Below, one piece after another: positions 14,753-23,085 of a DNA stretch of 64,000 nt. The stretch's first letter is position 1; every line of letters begins with the position of its first letter. Below the pieces are notes generated by a model, which had not been told where the DNA came from, did no database searches, and saw nothing but the letters and a program-made list of their open reading frames with translations. Origin of the DNA: Methanosphaerula subterraneus (GTDB lineage: Archaea; Halobacteriota; Methanomicrobia; Methanomicrobiales; Methanospirillaceae); assembly GCF_052055875.1 (NCBI RefSeq), contig NZ_CP170508.1, forward strand, positions 992,001 through 1,056,000, written 5' to 3'. A program made the position numbers and the translations under genes.

Positions 14753-15612
14753 GCTCTCCCCCTGGATTCCCTGCCTTCTATGTACCATCTGAGCAGGCCA
14801 GCGTTAAACACCCAGGTGTTGAAGATATCTGCAGCGAGTCCGAACAGGATCACGGCACTGATCTCAGTGATGATCTGCACCTGTCCGACAGAAGAGACGA
14901 TCCACATCGCTGCAACAGCGGCGATAGCGGTCGATGTCATGATGATCCCGGTGGTGAACGCCCCTGCCATCTTATCGCGGAGGTTTCCCTGCCGTTTGAG
15001 CACCCGGTTGGTCAGCAATATGTCGCTGTCCACCGAGTACCCAATCAACATCAGCAGGGCGGCCACCGTCCCGAGGGTCAGCGGAATGCCGGTCAAGTTC
15101 ATCAGGGCTGCGGCGATCACAATATCTGAGAACGCAGAGACGATCACAGCCACGCAGGGGACAAAGGCCCGGAATGCCAGGAAGACCACAATCGACATCC
15201 CGATGAACGAGAGGATCAGGGCGATCACAGCCTGCTCCTGCAGCGACTTCCCGAACGATTCACCGATCTGATCGATCTTCGCATCAGGATACTTCTCCAG
15301 GATCATCGCAGAGAGCGCGCGGAACCGGGTGTCGTCGAGCGGCCCGAATGTCAGGTATTTCCCGCCGCCAACACCTTCACCGGCCTCAGTGAGCGGGTAG
15401 TCCTTGAAGTATGCCTGGATGGTATCCGTGCTGTCTGCCGTGAAGAGGGTCACCGCAGTCCCCCCTGCAAAGTCAATCCCTGGCTTCACGGGCATGCCGG
15501 TCTGGGCCATGGTGATGCCAAGGATGATCAGTGCGATAACGAGGACGATGAGTGGGATTGTCATCATCTCCTTGGGAGGATATTTGTTGATATCGTAACT
15601 GAAAAATCCCAT
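14749..15612 (-). CDS. secF: Protein-export membrane protein SecF
   Basis: A 287-residue six-segment membrane protein, partner of SecD. The family motif PGIDFAGGTAVTLF follows the first membrane segment. Later segments include IVVFLAFRAFVPCVAVIV and AALLMLIGYSVDSDILLTNR, which carries the acidic residue of the RND core. It is the first gene of the secFD operon; the TATA-like CTTTAATC at 15635-15642 lies 26 bp from its ATG, so the mRNA may be leaderless. It is divergent from the DUF2551 gene, and the 211-bp space between holds both promoters. Confidence 0.93.
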   Translation of the reverse strand: MGFFSYDINKYPPKEMMTIPLIVLVIALIILGITMAQTGMPVKPGIDFAGGTAVTLFTADSTDTIQAYFKDYPLTEAGEGVGGGKYLTFGPLDDTRFRALSAMILEKYPDAKIDQIGESFGKSLQEQAVIALILSFIGMSIVVFLAFRAFVPCVAVIVSAFSDIVIAAALMNLTGIPLTLGTVAALLMLIGYSVDSDILLTNRVLKRQGNLRDKMAGAFTTGIIMTSTAIAAVAAMWIVSSVGQVQIITEISAVILFGLAADIFNTWVFNAGLLRWYIEGRESRGRA

Positions 15613-15790
15613 ATATCTTTTTTTGCACGCGAGAGATTAAAGAGTTCGGATTCATAGAAGAATTGAACCCACTCCGAAAATACAGGACGACGCTGACAAT
15701 TTGAGTGATCGGCTCGCCGGCGGACACTCAATTAACTATTAATATTTATCTCCTTTTCTCCCCGCGGATCCGGTTCAGGAAGAAATAAGA

Positions 15791-15803
15791 AGATATTTAT
15801 TAA
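15791..15803 (+). promoter_or_regulatory. TATA box of the DUF2551 gene
   Basis: AGATATTTATTAA has its TATA centre (about 15797) 27 bp before the ATG at 15824. No Shine-Dalgarno sequence is present, which fits a leaderless transcript. Confidence 0.55.
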
Positions 15804-15823
15804 CTCATGCGGAATATGCACCC

Positions 15824-16141
15824 ATGAGATCGCCGGGGGATATCAAACGCAGTATCGAAGAGCGCCTCAGGGGCTATCTCTCACGGGATCATACCGGCAT
15901 CAGACGGGAACTGCTGAACCTCTTTGTCAGGATCAAATCACTGACGGTACCTCTGATCTTTGAGGAGATGCAGCAACACTATGCGATCACCTATCACTCG
16001 ATCGCCTCGATGGTCGGGACGATTGCCTCACGTATCGGGATTCTGCATGTCAGAAAACCGGTCGAGGGGAACAACTGCGTCTATGAACTCAAGGAGAAGT
16101 ACCTTGATCTGGTGACTCGGGTCATGCAGTCTGCTGCATAG
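15824..16141 (+). CDS. DUF2551 family protein
   Basis: A 105-residue basic protein matching DUF2551, a family found in methanogens. The start MRSPGDIKRSIEERLRGYLS and the core SRDHTGIRRELLNLFVRIKS are typical. A predicted winged-helix-like fold (helix, helix, then strands at GILHVRKPVEGNNCVYEL) suggests nucleic-acid binding, but no function is established. It stands alone, divergent from secF, with a promoter implying a leaderless mRNA. Confidence 0.75.
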   Translation: MRSPGDIKRSIEERLRGYLSRDHTGIRRELLNLFVRIKSLTVPLIFEEMQQHYAITYHSIASMVGTIASRIGILHVRKPVEGNNCVYELKEKYLDLVTRVMQSAA

Positions 16142-16203
16142 CCCGTGACCAATTTTCCTTTACCATTACGTTTTTCTCTTCACCTGATGACTGATAGAGC
16201 ACC

Positions 16204-16488
16204 ATGTCTATCCCCAGGGATCAGCCGGTCTCCGAAGCAGAGATCACCGTTAACGACGACGTGATTGCCTATATAAAAGAACGGAACTGCGACTTCCGGA
16301 TCTGCACGTCATGCGGCGGCCCGGTGCTGCTGCCGGTCGCGGCCAGGCCCCCCAAACCCTCAGACCTTCAGATACACATCGGGGGTCAGGTGATCTATGT
16401 CTCGATCTACCAGGCGCGCGACCTCCAGACGATCCATGCCGGGCTGATCCCGTCCTCATTCTTCAGGCAGGACCCTGACTGGTACTGA
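16204..16488 (+). CDS. Conserved hypothetical protein with a CxxC pair
   Basis: A 94-residue protein not assigned to a family. It contains a single CTSCGGPVLLPV motif (Cys34, Cys37), which looks like a half zinc ribbon or knuckle, followed by a beta-rich segment. It is first in a run with archease (stop and start share TGATG) and rtcB, so it may be linked to RNA ligation or its control. No prediction beyond possible metal binding is justified. Confidence 0.7.
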   Translation: MSIPRDQPVSEAEITVNDDVIAYIKERNCDFRICTSCGGPVLLPVAARPPKPSDLQIHIGGQVIYVSIYQARDLQTIHAGLIPSSFFRQDPDWY

Positions 16489-16907
16489 TGACGATCACCG
16501 AACTGGAGCATACAGCCGACGTGCTGTTCCGGGTCAGTGCACCGACTCTGCCCCTCCTTTATGCCGAGGCCCTCAGGGCACTGATGCAGACGATCTATGG
16601 AGGGTGTAGGGGAAGCGGTGACCAGACCTGTGCATGCACGGTCAGTGCCGGAGACCAGGTGGCCCTGATGCAGGAGTTCCTTTCAGAGGTGCTCTACCTC
16701 TCTGAGGTGAAAGGACTGGTCTTCTGCCGGGCAGAGATCAGCCTCGCTCAGCAGGAGGGGGAGCATACTCTCAACGCGGTGCTCATCGGGGAACCCTTCG
16801 ATCAGGCTGTCCATGCCGGCAGCGAGGTGAAGGGGATCTCGTTCTATGGCCTCTCAATTGAGAAGGTGGAGAATGCTTATCAACTCGATATACTGTTTGA
16901 TGTCTGA
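16488..16907 (+). CDS. Archease, RtcB activator
   Basis: A 139-residue archease, the protein that helps guanylylate RtcB and lets it turn over multiple times. The start ITELEHTADVLFRV is the family hallmark; its His and Asp are metal ligands, and the C-terminal VKGISFYGLSIEK and DILFDV are conserved. It is only 9 bp upstream of rtcB, the usual pairing. Start ATG 16488 overlaps the preceding stop. Confidence 0.93.
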   Translation: MTITELEHTADVLFRVSAPTLPLLYAEALRALMQTIYGGCRGSGDQTCACTVSAGDQVALMQEFLSEVLYLSEVKGLVFCRAEISLAQQEGEHTLNAVLIGEPFDQAVHAGSEVKGISFYGLSIEKVENAYQLDILFDV

Positions 16908-16916
16908 GGTGAGGGA

Positions 16917-18350
16917 ATGCTGAAGGGAGTTACACAGATCAGTGACGTGGAGTGGGAGGTGCCGATCGGGTACGTGCCCGGGATGAGAGTGTCGGGCCGG
17001 TTCTTTCTCTCCAGCGGGCTGGAGGCGACGCTCGAAGAGGGAGCCGTCCGGCAGCTCGCCAATGTGGCGACGATGCCGGGGGTCATCAACCATTCTCTGG
17101 CGATGCCGGACATCCACTGGGGATATGGATTCCCGATCGGCGGGGTCGCAGCCTTTCCCCGTGAAGGCGGGGTGATCTCACCGGGCGGGGTCGGTTTCGA
17201 TATCAACTGCGGGGTCAGGCTGGTCACGACCCCGCTGAAGGTGAAGGACCTGACCTCAAAGAAGGCGCTGATCGAGGAACTCTTCCACGCGGTCCCGACA
17301 GGGGTCGGTGCTAAGTCGGCCAGGCCGGTCTCGTCCAGGGATCTCACCGGCATTCTGACCGACGGAGCCGGCTGGGCGGTCGAACAGGGGTTCGGAACCG
17401 AACACGACCTGGTCAGATGCGAGGAGCAGGGGCGGATGGAAGAAGCAAAACCCGAGGCTGTCAGCCAGAAGGCCAGGCAGCGGGGGATCCCACAACCCGG
17501 GACACTCGGTGCGGGCAACCACTTCCTTGAGATACAGGTGGTCGGAGAGATCGCCGATAAGCAGGCTGCCGGCCTCTTCGGGGTCGAAGAGGGGCAGGTC
17601 TGTGTGATGATCCACTGCGGGTCGCGGGGGCTCGGCCACCAGGTCTGCACAGACCACTTAAAGACCCTCGAAGCAGCGACAAAAAAGTACGGGATCAGCC
17701 TCCCGGACCGGCAGTTGGCCTGTGCTCCGCTCGATTCACCTGAAGGGAGAGACTACTTCGGGGCGATGGCCGCAGCAGCCAACTATGCCTGGGCCAACCG
17801 GCAGATGATCACCCACCAGGTCAGGCAGGTCTTCTCCCGGGCCTTCCGTATCAGCCCTGAGGAGATGCCGCTGGTCTACGACGTGGCCCACAACATCGCA
17901 AAGTTCGAGACACACATGGTCAACGGGACCGCTGCATCGGTCTGCGTCCACCGGAAAGGGGCGACCCGGGCGTTCGGCCCCGGGGCCCCGGACCTGCCTC
18001 CGGAACTGGCCATGATCGGACAGCCGGTGATCATCCCCGGTTCGATGGGCACCTCCTCATACCTGCTGCATGGGACCAGCACGGCGATGGAACGGACCTT
18101 CGGCTCGACCTGCCATGGGGCGGGGCGGGTGATGTCCCGCTCTGAAGCCAAGAGGACCTTCACCGGACAGCAGGTGAAGGCCCGCCTCGGGGAGAGCGGG
18201 ATCCTGGTCCGGGCCCCGAACGATGCCGCCATCGCTGAGGAGGCGCCCGGCGTGTACAAGTCGAGTGCCGAAGTGGTCAGGGTGGTGATCGCGGCCGGCC
18301 TCTCGGCACCGGTGGCCAGGCTGGACCCGCTCGGGGTGATCAAGGGATGA
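16917..18350 (+). CDS. rtcB: tRNA-splicing ligase RtcB
   Basis: A 477-residue GTP- and Mn-dependent RNA ligase that joins 2',3'-cyclic phosphate and 5'-OH ends, as in tRNA exon ligation and RNA repair. Visible are MPDIHWGYGFPIGGVAAF, the metal Cys in GFDINCGVRL, the GAGNHF motif, HCGSRGLGHQV, and HGAGRVMSRSEAKR with the guanylylated His. There is no intein, unlike some archaeal RtcB genes. Substrates in this window are the intron-containing tRNA-Trp and tRNA-Met. Its stop overlaps the next gene start by 4 bp. Confidence 0.95.
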   Translation: MLKGVTQISDVEWEVPIGYVPGMRVSGRFFLSSGLEATLEEGAVRQLANVATMPGVINHSLAMPDIHWGYGFPIGGVAAFPREGGVISPGGVGFDINCGVRLVTTPLKVKDLTSKKALIEELFHAVPTGVGAKSARPVSSRDLTGILTDGAGWAVEQGFGTEHDLVRCEEQGRMEEAKPEAVSQKARQRGIPQPGTLGAGNHFLEIQVVGEIADKQAAGLFGVEEGQVCVMIHCGSRGLGHQVCTDHLKTLEAATKKYGISLPDRQLACAPLDSPEGRDYFGAMAAAANYAWANRQMITHQVRQVFSRAFRISPEEMPLVYDVAHNIAKFETHMVNGTAASVCVHRKGATRAFGPGAPDLPPELAMIGQPVIIPGSMGTSSYLLHGTSTAMERTFGSTCHGAGRVMSRSEAKRTFTGQQVKARLGESGILVRAPNDAAIAEEAPGVYKSSAEVVRVVIAAGLSAPVARLDPLGVIKG

Positions 18351-18922
18351 GTCCTCCCCGGGCCGGACTGCTCTGGGACCAGCCACAGGTCCTCTCCAGG
18401 TTCATCGAGGACTGCGGGGTGACCTGTGAACTGGTGACTCCCCAGCTGGTCGCGACCCCGTTCTTTCGCGGGAGCTTCACCACGCTGGTGGTGCCGACCG
18501 GGTTCGGCAACCGTGAGTACTCCCGGCTCCTCCCGGCCCTCAGGGCCTCCAGCGGCAGGATCCGCCGGTTCGTTGAGGGCGGCGGTTCGCTGATCGTCTT
18601 CGGGGCGGCCGCAGAACGGCCTGATGCCTACGACTGGCTCCCGTTTCCCCTCACCTATCATCACCAGTACGGCGAACAACAGGTGACCTTCAACGACACC
18701 GGCCGCTGGTCGACGCTCTTTGAGGGATACGACCACGACCACCTCGAATGTGACGGCTGGTTTCCGACATATGAAGGCACGGCCCTGGCCTCTGCCCATG
18801 GAAACGCCGTGATGGTCGAGGCGACCATCGGCTGCGGAACTATCCTTGTGACCACCATCCACGAGTATCCATCAAAGGAGATCCTCGCCACCTTCTGCAG
18901 CAGAGAGGCGACGCTCTTCTGA
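18347..18922 (+). CDS. Hypothetical protein, possible GATase-like fold
   Basis: A 191-residue protein coupled to rtcB by an ATGA overlap. The layout (STLVVPTGFGN..., FVEGGGSLIVFGAAAE, later IGCGTILVTTIHEYP) resembles the class I glutamine amidotransferase-like fold in which a glycine-rich turn follows a strand, but no nucleophile elbow Cys and no catalytic His-Glu pair can be identified. Function is unknown; coupling to rtcB suggests a role in or regulation of RNA repair, which is inference. Confidence 0.7.
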   Translation: MSPPRAGLLWDQPQVLSRFIEDCGVTCELVTPQLVATPFFRGSFTTLVVPTGFGNREYSRLLPALRASSGRIRRFVEGGGSLIVFGAAAERPDAYDWLPFPLTYHHQYGEQQVTFNDTGRWSTLFEGYDHDHLECDGWFPTYEGTALASAHGNAVMVEATIGCGTILVTTIHEYPSKEILATFCSREATLF

Positions 18923-19072
18923 CCCTGACAACCGAACCTGCGTGCGCCTGATGGCAATCCCGGCAGGAGGGATGATATACAGGGGGGACGATAGGAAGGG
19001 ATATGGCCGCCCCCGGATGCCTGAGACCGAAACATTATTTTATCTACATAATAATGAAAATTACGAGGTTTT

Positions 19073-19495
19073 ATGCACCAGTACACGATCTCTGCCAGTG
19101 CAGGGCCCGATGACCTGATCCCGGTCATGATGGCGATGCATGAACTGCTGAACCGGCTCCCGGTTACGGCACGTTCGCGTGACCAGCTCGGGATCAGGAT
19201 CGAGGAAGGCAGGGTCGTGGATGCGGCCTATACAGGCCCCGTACTTGAAGAGGTGCTGGAGAAGAACCAGATCATAAAGACGACTCCTGCATCGGGAACG
19301 TACGCACGGGTGCCGGTGGTGGTCACGCCGGTGCGGGACAGGGACGGAGAGGCGATCGCAGCCATTGGTGTCGTGGATATCACCGGCATCTTTGACCTGG
19401 CGAACCTGATGGAGCAGCAGTCCACCTTAATAAAGCAGGTATGCGGGAGAGATCCATGTCCGCTTCCCAGCGAGCAGATAGGCGCTAAAAGGTAA
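19073..19495 (+). CDS. DUF2111 family protein
   Basis: A 140-residue protein matching DUF2111, a methanogen family of unknown function. It looks like a small alpha/beta sensor domain: HELLNRLPVTARSRDQLGIR, RVPVVVTPVRDRDGEAIAAI, then GVVDITGIFDL, a pattern reminiscent of PAS-like or heterodisulfide-linked regulators. Two C-terminal cysteines (CGRDPC) are present. GAGG lies upstream of the ATG, and a TATA-like TTATTTTATC lies near 19033. It sits 6 bp before birA and could be cotranscribed with it. Confidence 0.75.
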   Translation: MHQYTISASAGPDDLIPVMMAMHELLNRLPVTARSRDQLGIRIEEGRVVDAAYTGPVLEEVLEKNQIIKTTPASGTYARVPVVVTPVRDRDGEAIAAIGVVDITGIFDLANLMEQQSTLIKQVCGRDPCPLPSEQIGAKR

Positions 19496-19501
19496 TCGAT
19501 C

Positions 19502-20482
19502 ATGAAAGAAGCTGTCTTTAGAGTACTCAAACTCCTTGAGGAAGCAGGAGGACCGATATCAGGAGAGTCGCTCAGTGCATCACTCGGCATCACTCGATCG
19601 GCGGTCTGGAAACATGTCAAGGATCTCCGGGAGATGGGGTACGAGATCACTTCCTCGCAGCAGGACGGGTACCAGTTGATCAGTGCGAGCACCATGCTCC
19701 TCCCGTACGAGATCCAGAAGCACCTCCGGACCCAGGTGATCGGACGCCAGATGCAGTATCTGAAGACGATCCCGTCGACGAACGATGTGGCACGGTCCCT
19801 AGCCACCGAGGGGGATGTCGCGGCACTGCACGGCACGGTGATCATCGCAGAGGAACAGACCGGCGGCGTCGGCCGGCTCAGCAGGGCCTGGGTCTCACCT
19901 CAGGGCGGGATCTGGATCACCCTGATCCTGAAACCGACGATCCCGATCGACCATGTCTTCATGATCACGATGGCGGGTGCGGTCGCTATCGCCCGGGCTA
20001 TTCGGAAAGAGTTCGATATTGGCGCCCTGATCAAGTGGCCGAACGATGTCTATATCGGCGATAAGAAGGTCGCCGGCCTGCTGCTCGAACTGGCTGCAGA
20101 GTCTGACACCATCCACTACTGCCTGCTTGGGATCGGGATCGATGTGAACATCAAACTCGATACGCTCTCACCCGAACTTCGGAGCGGCGTCACCACCATC
20201 AGCGAGGAACTGGAGCATGAGGTGGACCGGGCGGCGTTTCTGGCCAGGGTTCTCCGCGAGTTCGAGCGGCACTATCAGGTGCTGGAGAGCGGGGAGTATG
20301 ATGCGATCCTCCGGGAGTGGAAGTCAATATCGTACACACTCGAACAGCATGTGCGGGTGAACACGATGCGGAACAGCTTCGAAGGTGAAGCGATCGACAT
20401 CGACGAGTACGGCGCCCTGATCGTCAGAAAAGATAACGGTAAGATAGAGCGGGTCATAGCAGGAGACTGCTTTCATACATAA
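19502..20482 (+). CDS. birA: Biotin-protein ligase and biotin repressor BirA
   Basis: A 326-residue bifunctional BirA. Residues 1-60 form a winged helix-turn-helix (ISGESLSASLGITRSAVWKH), the repressor part absent from ligase-only enzymes. The catalytic domain shows the biotinyl-AMP loop TGGVGRLSRAWVSPQGGIW, the KWPNDVYIGDKKVAGLL motif, and a C-terminal SH3-like domain (FEGEAIDIDEYGALIV). It activates biotin and attaches it to the lysine of PycB, encoded 3.6 kb downstream. A palindrome with BirA-operator spacing lies right after the gene, before bioY, so the protein probably controls biotin uptake. Confidence 0.94.
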   Translation: MKEAVFRVLKLLEEAGGPISGESLSASLGITRSAVWKHVKDLREMGYEITSSQQDGYQLISASTMLLPYEIQKHLRTQVIGRQMQYLKTIPSTNDVARSLATEGDVAALHGTVIIAEEQTGGVGRLSRAWVSPQGGIWITLILKPTIPIDHVFMITMAGAVAIARAIRKEFDIGALIKWPNDVYIGDKKVAGLLLELAAESDTIHYCLLGIGIDVNIKLDTLSPELRSGVTTISEELEHEVDRAAFLARVLREFERHYQVLESGEYDAILREWKSISYTLEQHVRVNTMRNSFEGEAIDIDEYGALIVRKDNGKIERVIAGDCFHT

Positions 20483-20494
20483 CCTCTTTTTACC

Positions 20495-20523
20495 GTCAAC
20501 CCCAATAATTTCTAGAGGTTGAC
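20495..20523. promoter_or_regulatory. BirA operator upstream of bioY
   Basis: GTCAACC (20495-20501) and GGTTGAC (20517-20523) are perfect inverted arms with a 15-nt spacer. The established BirA consensus is TTGTAAACC-N14/15-GGTTTACAA, and the flanked half-sites here (CCGTCAACC and GGTTGACGA) match it at most positions. The right arm covers part of the bioY ribosome-binding site (GAGGT, 20515-20519), and the left arm lies close to a TATA-like stretch. Confidence 0.72.
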
Positions 20524-20525
20524 GA

Positions 20526-21035
20526 ATGTTTGGCAACATCAATCGAGCCCGGGTACTGACCACCACAGCGACATGCATCGCACTGATAACGATTGGAGGC
20601 TGGATCTCGATCCCGTTCATACCGGTCCCGCTGACCCTCCAGACACTTTTCGTCCTGCTCTCCGGGGCACTCCTGAAACGGTACGGGTTCCTGCCGCCGC
20701 TCGCATACCTGCTGCTCGGCGTGCTGAACATTCCGGTCTTTCATAACGGCCTCTCCGGCGTCGGCGTGCTGCTCGGTCCAACCGGCGGGTTCATCGTCGG
20801 GTTCATTCCGGCTGCGGCCATCGTCGGGATCGCCTACGAACAGGAACATACCGGGGTCAGGTTGATCGGCCTCACCGTCGGCACCCTGGTCATCTATCTC
20901 TGCGGAACCCTCTGGATGGTCAGTTCCACGGGGATGACGGTCGCAGGGGCGCTAGCCCTCGGGGTCCTCCCGTTTATACCTGGAGATATCCTCAAAGCCG
21001 CCGGCGCCTATCTGATCGAGAGACGCATCAGATGA
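20526..21035 (+). CDS. bioY: Biotin transporter S component BioY
   Basis: A 169-residue membrane protein, the biotin-binding S component of an ECF transporter. Six hydrophobic segments are visible, with the family motifs IPFIPVPLTLQTLFVLLSGA and GPTGGFIVGFIPAA. It works with the two ATPases and the T subunit encoded next (start/stop overlap ATGA with the first ATPase). ATG 20526 follows GAGGTTGACGA, partly covered by the BirA operator. Confidence 0.94.
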   Translation: MFGNINRARVLTTTATCIALITIGGWISIPFIPVPLTLQTLFVLLSGALLKRYGFLPPLAYLLLGVLNIPVFHNGLSGVGVLLGPTGGFIVGFIPAAAIVGIAYEQEHTGVRLIGLTVGTLVIYLCGTLWMVSSTGMTVAGALALGVLPFIPGDILKAAGAYLIERRIR

Positions 21036-21706
21036 TCACCCTCACACAGATCAGCCAGCGGGTAGTGAACGTGCCCGACCTCTCAATAGATGTTGGGGCC
21101 ACCGCTGTGATCGGACCGAACGGGTCGGGCAAGACCACGCTCCTCGAGGTCTGCGCCGGGCTCACCATCCCAACACAGGGGACCGTGCTGATCGATGGGA
21201 CGCCCCCGCGAAAGACAGAGGTCGCCTGGGTCTCTTCAGCCCCCGACCGGAACATCCTCTTCTCGACGGTCAGGGACGAGGTCGCTTCCCCGTGCCGGTT
21301 CGCCGGCCTCTCATGCCAGGAGACCGAGTCCGCTGTCGAGCAGGTCTGCGACAGGCTCGGGATCACCCACCTCCTCGATCGGCTGACCAGGACACTCTCA
21401 GGAGGGGAGAAGGGGGTCGTGGCGCTGGCGACAGCTCTCGTAAAGAGGCCGACCATGCTGGTCCTCGACGAGTTCGACGCCTACCTCGACCACCAGACCC
21501 TGGCCTCGATCACCAGGCTGATGCAGCCCGCCTCAGTCAGGTACCTGCTCTTCTGCACCCAGAACATGGCCCTCGCATCTGTCGCAGACCAGATCATCTT
21601 CTTAAAAGACGGCCAGGTCCAGGCTTCCGGCAGACCGGAGGACGTCTTCGACCAGGTCGAGACAGAGGGGTTCTGCCCCCTCTTCCCCGGGATGGGGGGG
21701 GCCTGA
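21032..21706 (+). CDS. ECF transporter ATPase 1 (biotin)
   Basis: A 224-residue ABC ATPase of the energy-coupling factor type. It has Walker A GPNGSGKTT, the Q-loop region VSSAPDRNILFSTV, signature LSGGEKGVVALATAL and Walker B MLVLDEFDA. It is the first of a pair of ATPases, so the transporter probably uses a heterodimer like EcfA1A2/BioM. It overlaps bioY by 4 bp and the next ATPase gene by 1 bp (TGATG). Confidence 0.9.
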   Translation: MITLTQISQRVVNVPDLSIDVGATAVIGPNGSGKTTLLEVCAGLTIPTQGTVLIDGTPPRKTEVAWVSSAPDRNILFSTVRDEVASPCRFAGLSCQETESAVEQVCDRLGITHLLDRLTRTLSGGEKGVVALATALVKRPTMLVLDEFDAYLDHQTLASITRLMQPASVRYLLFCTQNMALASVADQIIFLKDGQVQASGRPEDVFDQVETEGFCPLFPGMGGA

Positions 21707-22404
21707 TGCGTCTCACACTGGAAAAGGTCGTGATCCGGCATGAGGACTGGTCCCTCTCATGCGATGCAACCTTCACCCCGGGCGTCCACCTGATCACCGG
21801 GCGGATCGGGGCCGGCAAATCCTCACTGGCCGAGGTGATGACCGGAGTCGTCCAACCTGCAGAGGGAAGGGTGGTCCGTGACGGGATCCAGGATACGATG
21901 CTCTCGCTCCAGTTCCCTGAATACCAGATCACTCAGCGGACCATCCATGCCGAGGCCGCCTCATGGGGGGTCGACCCGGACCATGTCCTCACCAGGGCCG
22001 GGCTGTCCGACCAGAGCGAGCGGGATCCCCTCACGCTGAGCCGTGGGGAGCAGAAACGGCTCCATCTCAACTGCATACTCGCCAGGGACCATGATCTGCT
22101 GGTGCTGGACGAACCGCTCAGTTCGCTTGACTGCGTGGAGAAGACGCAGATCTGCAAGAGACTCGGGGCGCGCCAGGACAGGATCACAATCCTCTTCACC
22201 CACGAACAGTGGACATTTCCAAGGATCGACAGGATCTGGGAGATCCGGAACCACCAGCTGGTCTGCTGCGGCCCGGTCCCCGAGGGGATCAGGTCCTGGC
22301 AGACTGCCCCACCCCCGGTACTGATGCTCCTTCGTGCAGGAGTCCTGCCAGAGAACCTGACCCCGGAAGATCTGAAGGAGGCGGCATGCAGGATCAACGG
22401 TTGA
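21706..22404 (+). CDS. ECF transporter ATPase 2 (biotin)
   Basis: A 232-residue ABC ATPase, partner of the preceding one. Walker A is GRIGAGKSS, the Q-loop is LSLQFPEYQI, the signature is LSRGEQKRLHLNCILA and Walker B is LLVLDEPLSSLD. The LQFPE motif is typical of the EcfA group. ATG 21706 is used; the frame upstream of it is the shadow of the first ATPase. Its last 19 bp overlap the T-subunit gene. Confidence 0.9.
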   Translation: MRLTLEKVVIRHEDWSLSCDATFTPGVHLITGRIGAGKSSLAEVMTGVVQPAEGRVVRDGIQDTMLSLQFPEYQITQRTIHAEAASWGVDPDHVLTRAGLSDQSERDPLTLSRGEQKRLHLNCILARDHDLLVLDEPLSSLDCVEKTQICKRLGARQDRITILFTHEQWTFPRIDRIWEIRNHQLVCCGPVPEGIRSWQTAPPPVLMLLRAGVLPENLTPEDLKEAACRING

Positions 22405-23039
22405 GACTCGGAGCAACCCTCGTCCTCTCATGGGCGGCATACTCTTCGATGCTGACGGCCGCCCTGGTCCTGGCCTGGTGGCTCCTCTTCACCCGGTCGT
22501 GGCGGGCCCTCCCGAAGAGAGGTGTGGTCATTGCAATGGGGACGATGATCGGCCTCTCTGCAGTCGCAACACAGTTCTCCGGCGGTGACGGGGGCAGTTA
22601 CCTGCTCCGTATCACCACCGTCCTGCTGATCGCATCGTGGGCGTACTCAGAACGGGTCGAGGGGGAGATGATGGATCTCGCGGTCTGGCTCTTCGGGCGG
22701 CATCTCGGCTTCGATATCGGGCTTCTCGCTGAGATAGCGATCCAGTCCCTCGAGGTCGCACACCAGGACCTCCGGAGAATCAGAGTGGCCCTGACCCTGA
22801 AGGGGAAGGGAACCGGGCTTCGATCCCTGCTGCTGATCGGGACACTCCTCGTCCACACCCAGCTGGACCGGTCCCGGGATCTTGCATCTCTCCTCGCCCT
22901 GCGCGGGTATGTCGGCGGAGGGTCGCTCTGCCCTAAATTCAGGACAGCCCGATCGGATCTCCTCCCTGCAACCACAGCGATTCTGATAGGTTTGCTTGTA
23001 ATCGTGCCTGTTCGCGATGTTTTTATACTTTTACAGTGA
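22386..23039 (+). CDS. ECF transporter T component (biotin)
   Basis: A 217-residue membrane scaffold that links the ATPases to BioY. About four to five hydrophobic segments are present (roughly 8-35, 45-62, 70-88, 150-165, 195-213), with cytoplasmic coupling helices around QSLEVAHQDLRRIRVALTLK and RDLASLLALRGYVGGG, which resembles the ARG motifs of EcfT/BioN. The start ATG 22386 overlaps the ATPase gene by 19 bp. The gene completes a full ECF biotin importer. Confidence 0.87.
   Translation: MQDQRLRLGATLVLSWAAYSSMLTAALVLAWWLLFTRSWRALPKRGVVIAMGTMIGLSAVATQFSGGDGGSYLLRITTVLLIASWAYSERVEGEMMDLAVWLFGRHLGFDIGLLAEIAIQSLEVAHQDLRRIRVALTLKGKGTGLRSLLLIGTLLVHTQLDRSRDLASLLALRGYVGGGSLCPKFRTARSDLLPATTAILIGLLVIVPVRDVFILLQ
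23022..23030 (+). promoter_or_regulatory. TATA box upstream of pycBA
   Basis: TTTATACTT inside the last codons of the T-component gene predicts a transcription start near 23052, about 34 nt before the pycB ATG at 23086, so pycBA can be expressed independently of the uptake genes. Confidence 0.5.
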
Positions 23040-23085
23040 ACCACTCTGAGGCTTTTATCGCAACATCGAGGCCATGAGGTATCCA

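Noticed and set aside
23036..23062. GTGAACC upstream of pycB as a second BirA half-site
   Set aside because: No matching GGTT arm occurs 14 or 15 nt away.
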